In this document: in pieces, positions 7,406-8,080 of the stretch
Position numbering within the stretch: the first letter of the stretch is position 1
How the letters are laid out: every line of letters begins with the position of its first letter
NCBI GenBank assembly: GCA_943330835.2
Contig: CALQJH020000084.1
Span: 1 to 8,080, forward strand
DNA length: 8,080 nt
Reading direction: 5' to 3'
From: Candidatus Kuenenia stuttgartensis
GTDB taxonomy: Bacteria; Bacteroidota; Bacteroidia; Chitinophagales; Chitinophagaceae
Program-made: the position numbers and the translations under genes
The notes under the pieces: model-generated
The model's input: the letters and a program-made list of their open reading frames with translations, nothing else
What the model was told of the DNA's origin: nothing
The model's database searches: none

Positions 7406-7420
7406 GTAAAGCTACTTTAC
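7406..7420. repeat. Dyad GTAAAG-CTA-CTTTAC in the divergent promoter region
   Basis: The 6-bp arms at 7406-7411 and 7415-7420 are exact reverse complements around a 3-bp centre; two further pairs (TT/AA) extend it beyond one mismatch. It lies 30 bp upstream of the TPR-gene start and covers the best -7 candidate for that gene. This is the position expected of an operator that blocks transcription of the cluster, although a leader hairpin is also possible. Confidence 0.5.
7407..7414 (-). promoter_or_regulatory. Candidate -7 element for the TPR-led gene cluster
   Basis: On the minus strand these bases read TAGCTTTA, seven of eight matches to the Bacteroidota -7 consensus TAnnTTTG, about 31 bases upstream of the TPR ATG. 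A TTTG lies only 12 bases further upstream, too close for a standard -33 box; a T-rich tract (minus-strand complement of 7431-7445) occupies the -33 area. Tentative, on position and partial match only. Confidence 0.3.
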
Positions 7421-7522
7421 AAAATGCAAAGAAAAAGAAAAAAAACAGCTTTGCCTCTAATGAAATCATAACCTGAAATAAAACGAAGTAAGATTGTATC
7501 TTCCTGATAGTAAAAAAATACT

Positions 7523-7530
7523 TATTTTTA
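7523..7530 (+). promoter_or_regulatory. Candidate -7 element for the DoxX gene
   Basis: TATTTTTA matches seven of eight positions of TAnnTTTG and lies 43 bases before the DoxX ATG. The nearest TTG upstream (7494-7496) is 26 bases away, slightly longer than usual spacing. The surrounding sequence is almost pure A/T, so chance matches are likely. Confidence 0.2.
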
Positions 7531-7573
7531 ATAAAAAAAATATTAACCTCTACCTAGAAATCAAATATTAAAA

Positions 7574-7981
7574 ATGAGAAAACTAATTTCAACAAATTAT
7601 TCAGCTGGCGCTTTTAATGCCGCCACACTGCTTTTACGCCTCGTTTTCGGAGTTTTGATGATGAACCATGGCTATGATAAATTGGTACATTTTGCTGCAT
7701 ATCAATCTAAGTTTATAAATCTCCTCGGATTGGGCAGTACTACTTGTTTGCTCTTGGTAATTTTCGCTGAATTCTTTTGTGCTCTTTTTGTTTTATTGGG
7801 ACTATTTACGAGACTTTCGACCATTCCCATAATTATTTGCATGGCTGTAGCTTTAGTAAAAGTTCATCACAATCAAATTTTTGGTGAAGGGCAAATGGCC
7901 TATATTTATCTTACTACATTCCTTGTATTGCTCATTATTGGCCCTGGGAAAATAAGTGTAGACGGTGTAAGTGGAAAGTAG
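7574..7981 (+). CDS. DoxX-family integral membrane protein
   Basis: The 135-residue product has the four-helix layout of the DoxX family: helices at about 14-33, 56-77, 82-97 and 108-122. Family hallmarks are the first-helix motif with MMNHGYDKL (29-37), the acidic residue E66 in the second helix (FAEFFCALFVLLGLFTRL, 64-81) and the closing GPGKISVD (123-130). DoxX proteins sit in the inner membrane; the name comes from a subunit of an archaeal terminal quinol oxidase, and actinobacterial members have been linked to thiol and redox stress, but most bacterial members have no proven function and I do not claim one here. The start is ATG at 7574; no Shine-Dalgarno sequence precedes it, which is normal for this phylum. 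It is transcribed away from the TPR cluster and appears to be a single-gene unit. Confidence 0.88.
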   Translation: MRKLISTNYSAGAFNAATLLLRLVFGVLMMNHGYDKLVHFAAYQSKFINLLGLGSTTCLLLVIFAEFFCALFVLLGLFTRLSTIPIIICMAVALVKVHHNQIFGEGQMAYIYLTTFLVLLIIGPGKISVDGVSGK

Positions 7982-7982
7982 T

Positions 7983-8041
7983 GCCCTTCGGGTGTTCAAT
8001 AAATTTAAGGATTAAGTCGCTGCGCTGGCTTAAAAATTGAA
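7983..8041 (+). terminator. Hairpin-forming region after DoxX, possible terminator
   Basis: Directly after the DoxX stop, GCCC-TTC-GGGT (7983-7993) can form a small hairpin. A second, longer one has arms TTAAGTCG (8012-8019) and TGGCTTAA (8026-8033), eight pairs including two G-T wobbles, around a GC-rich six-base loop. It is nested within outer arms TTCAAT (7995-8000) and ATTGAA (8036-8041). There is no strong T-run on the plus strand, so the terminator role is inferred from placement after the gene. Confidence 0.35.
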
Positions 8042-8080
8042 TAGTTTAAATTTGCTAGCTATTTTTCATTCAACCATTCA

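Noticed and set aside
7514..7529. A/T-only dyad AAAAATA-CT-TATTTTT before the DoxX gene
   Set aside because: It is composed only of A and T apart from its centre and lies in a homopolymer-rich stretch, so chance is a sufficient explanation.
8059..8080. Possible last codons (EWLNEK then stop) of a minus-strand gene entering from the right edge
   Set aside because: Only six codons are visible, too few to support a gene call, although it is the only minus-strand frame open at the edge for more than two codons.

Overview
The window is AT-rich and its gene content is typical of Bacteroidota. It holds a TonB-dependent receptor with a carboxypeptidase-like N-terminal domain, a very long secreted TPR protein paired with an outer-membrane barrel, an HU/CCDC81-like domain protein, and a DoxX protein. 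Starts lack Shine-Dalgarno sequences and the candidate promoters resemble the Bacteroidota TAnnTTTG type. The domain style suggests the Chitinophagaceae/Sphingobacteriales side of the phylum, but this is inferred from resemblance only.

Layout: positions 1-525 (minus) hold the first 175 residues of a TonB-dependent receptor cut by the window edge. A 110-bp gap (526-635) upstream of it contains two clear inverted repeats. From 7375 down to 636 five minus-strand genes follow one another: a 1014-residue TPR protein with signal peptide; after 90 bp, a 547-residue outer-membrane barrel protein; after 11 bp, a 209-residue HU-like protein with one membrane segment; after 12 bp, a zinc-ribbon SAM methyltransferase; after 3 bp, a small SET-domain protein. 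The last four are packed tightly enough to be one transcript, and the TPR gene probably heads it. A 198-bp divergent intergenic region (7376-7573) separates this cluster from a plus-strand DoxX-family membrane protein (7574-7981). The final 99 bp hold hairpin-forming sequence and perhaps the last codons of a minus-strand gene.

How they may work together: the TPR protein and the barrel look like a periplasm/outer-membrane pair. The next three genes act, as far as the sequence shows, at the inner membrane or in the cytoplasm: a membrane-anchored HU-like protein, a small-molecule or polymer methyltransferase, and a probable protein-lysine methyltransferase. The pairing of an HU-fold protein with a SET enzyme in one operon is the most intriguing aspect of the window, but a functional link is a hypothesis. 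No RNA genes, insertion sequences, CRISPR arrays or phage genes were seen, and no stretch longer than 300 bases lacks a gene.
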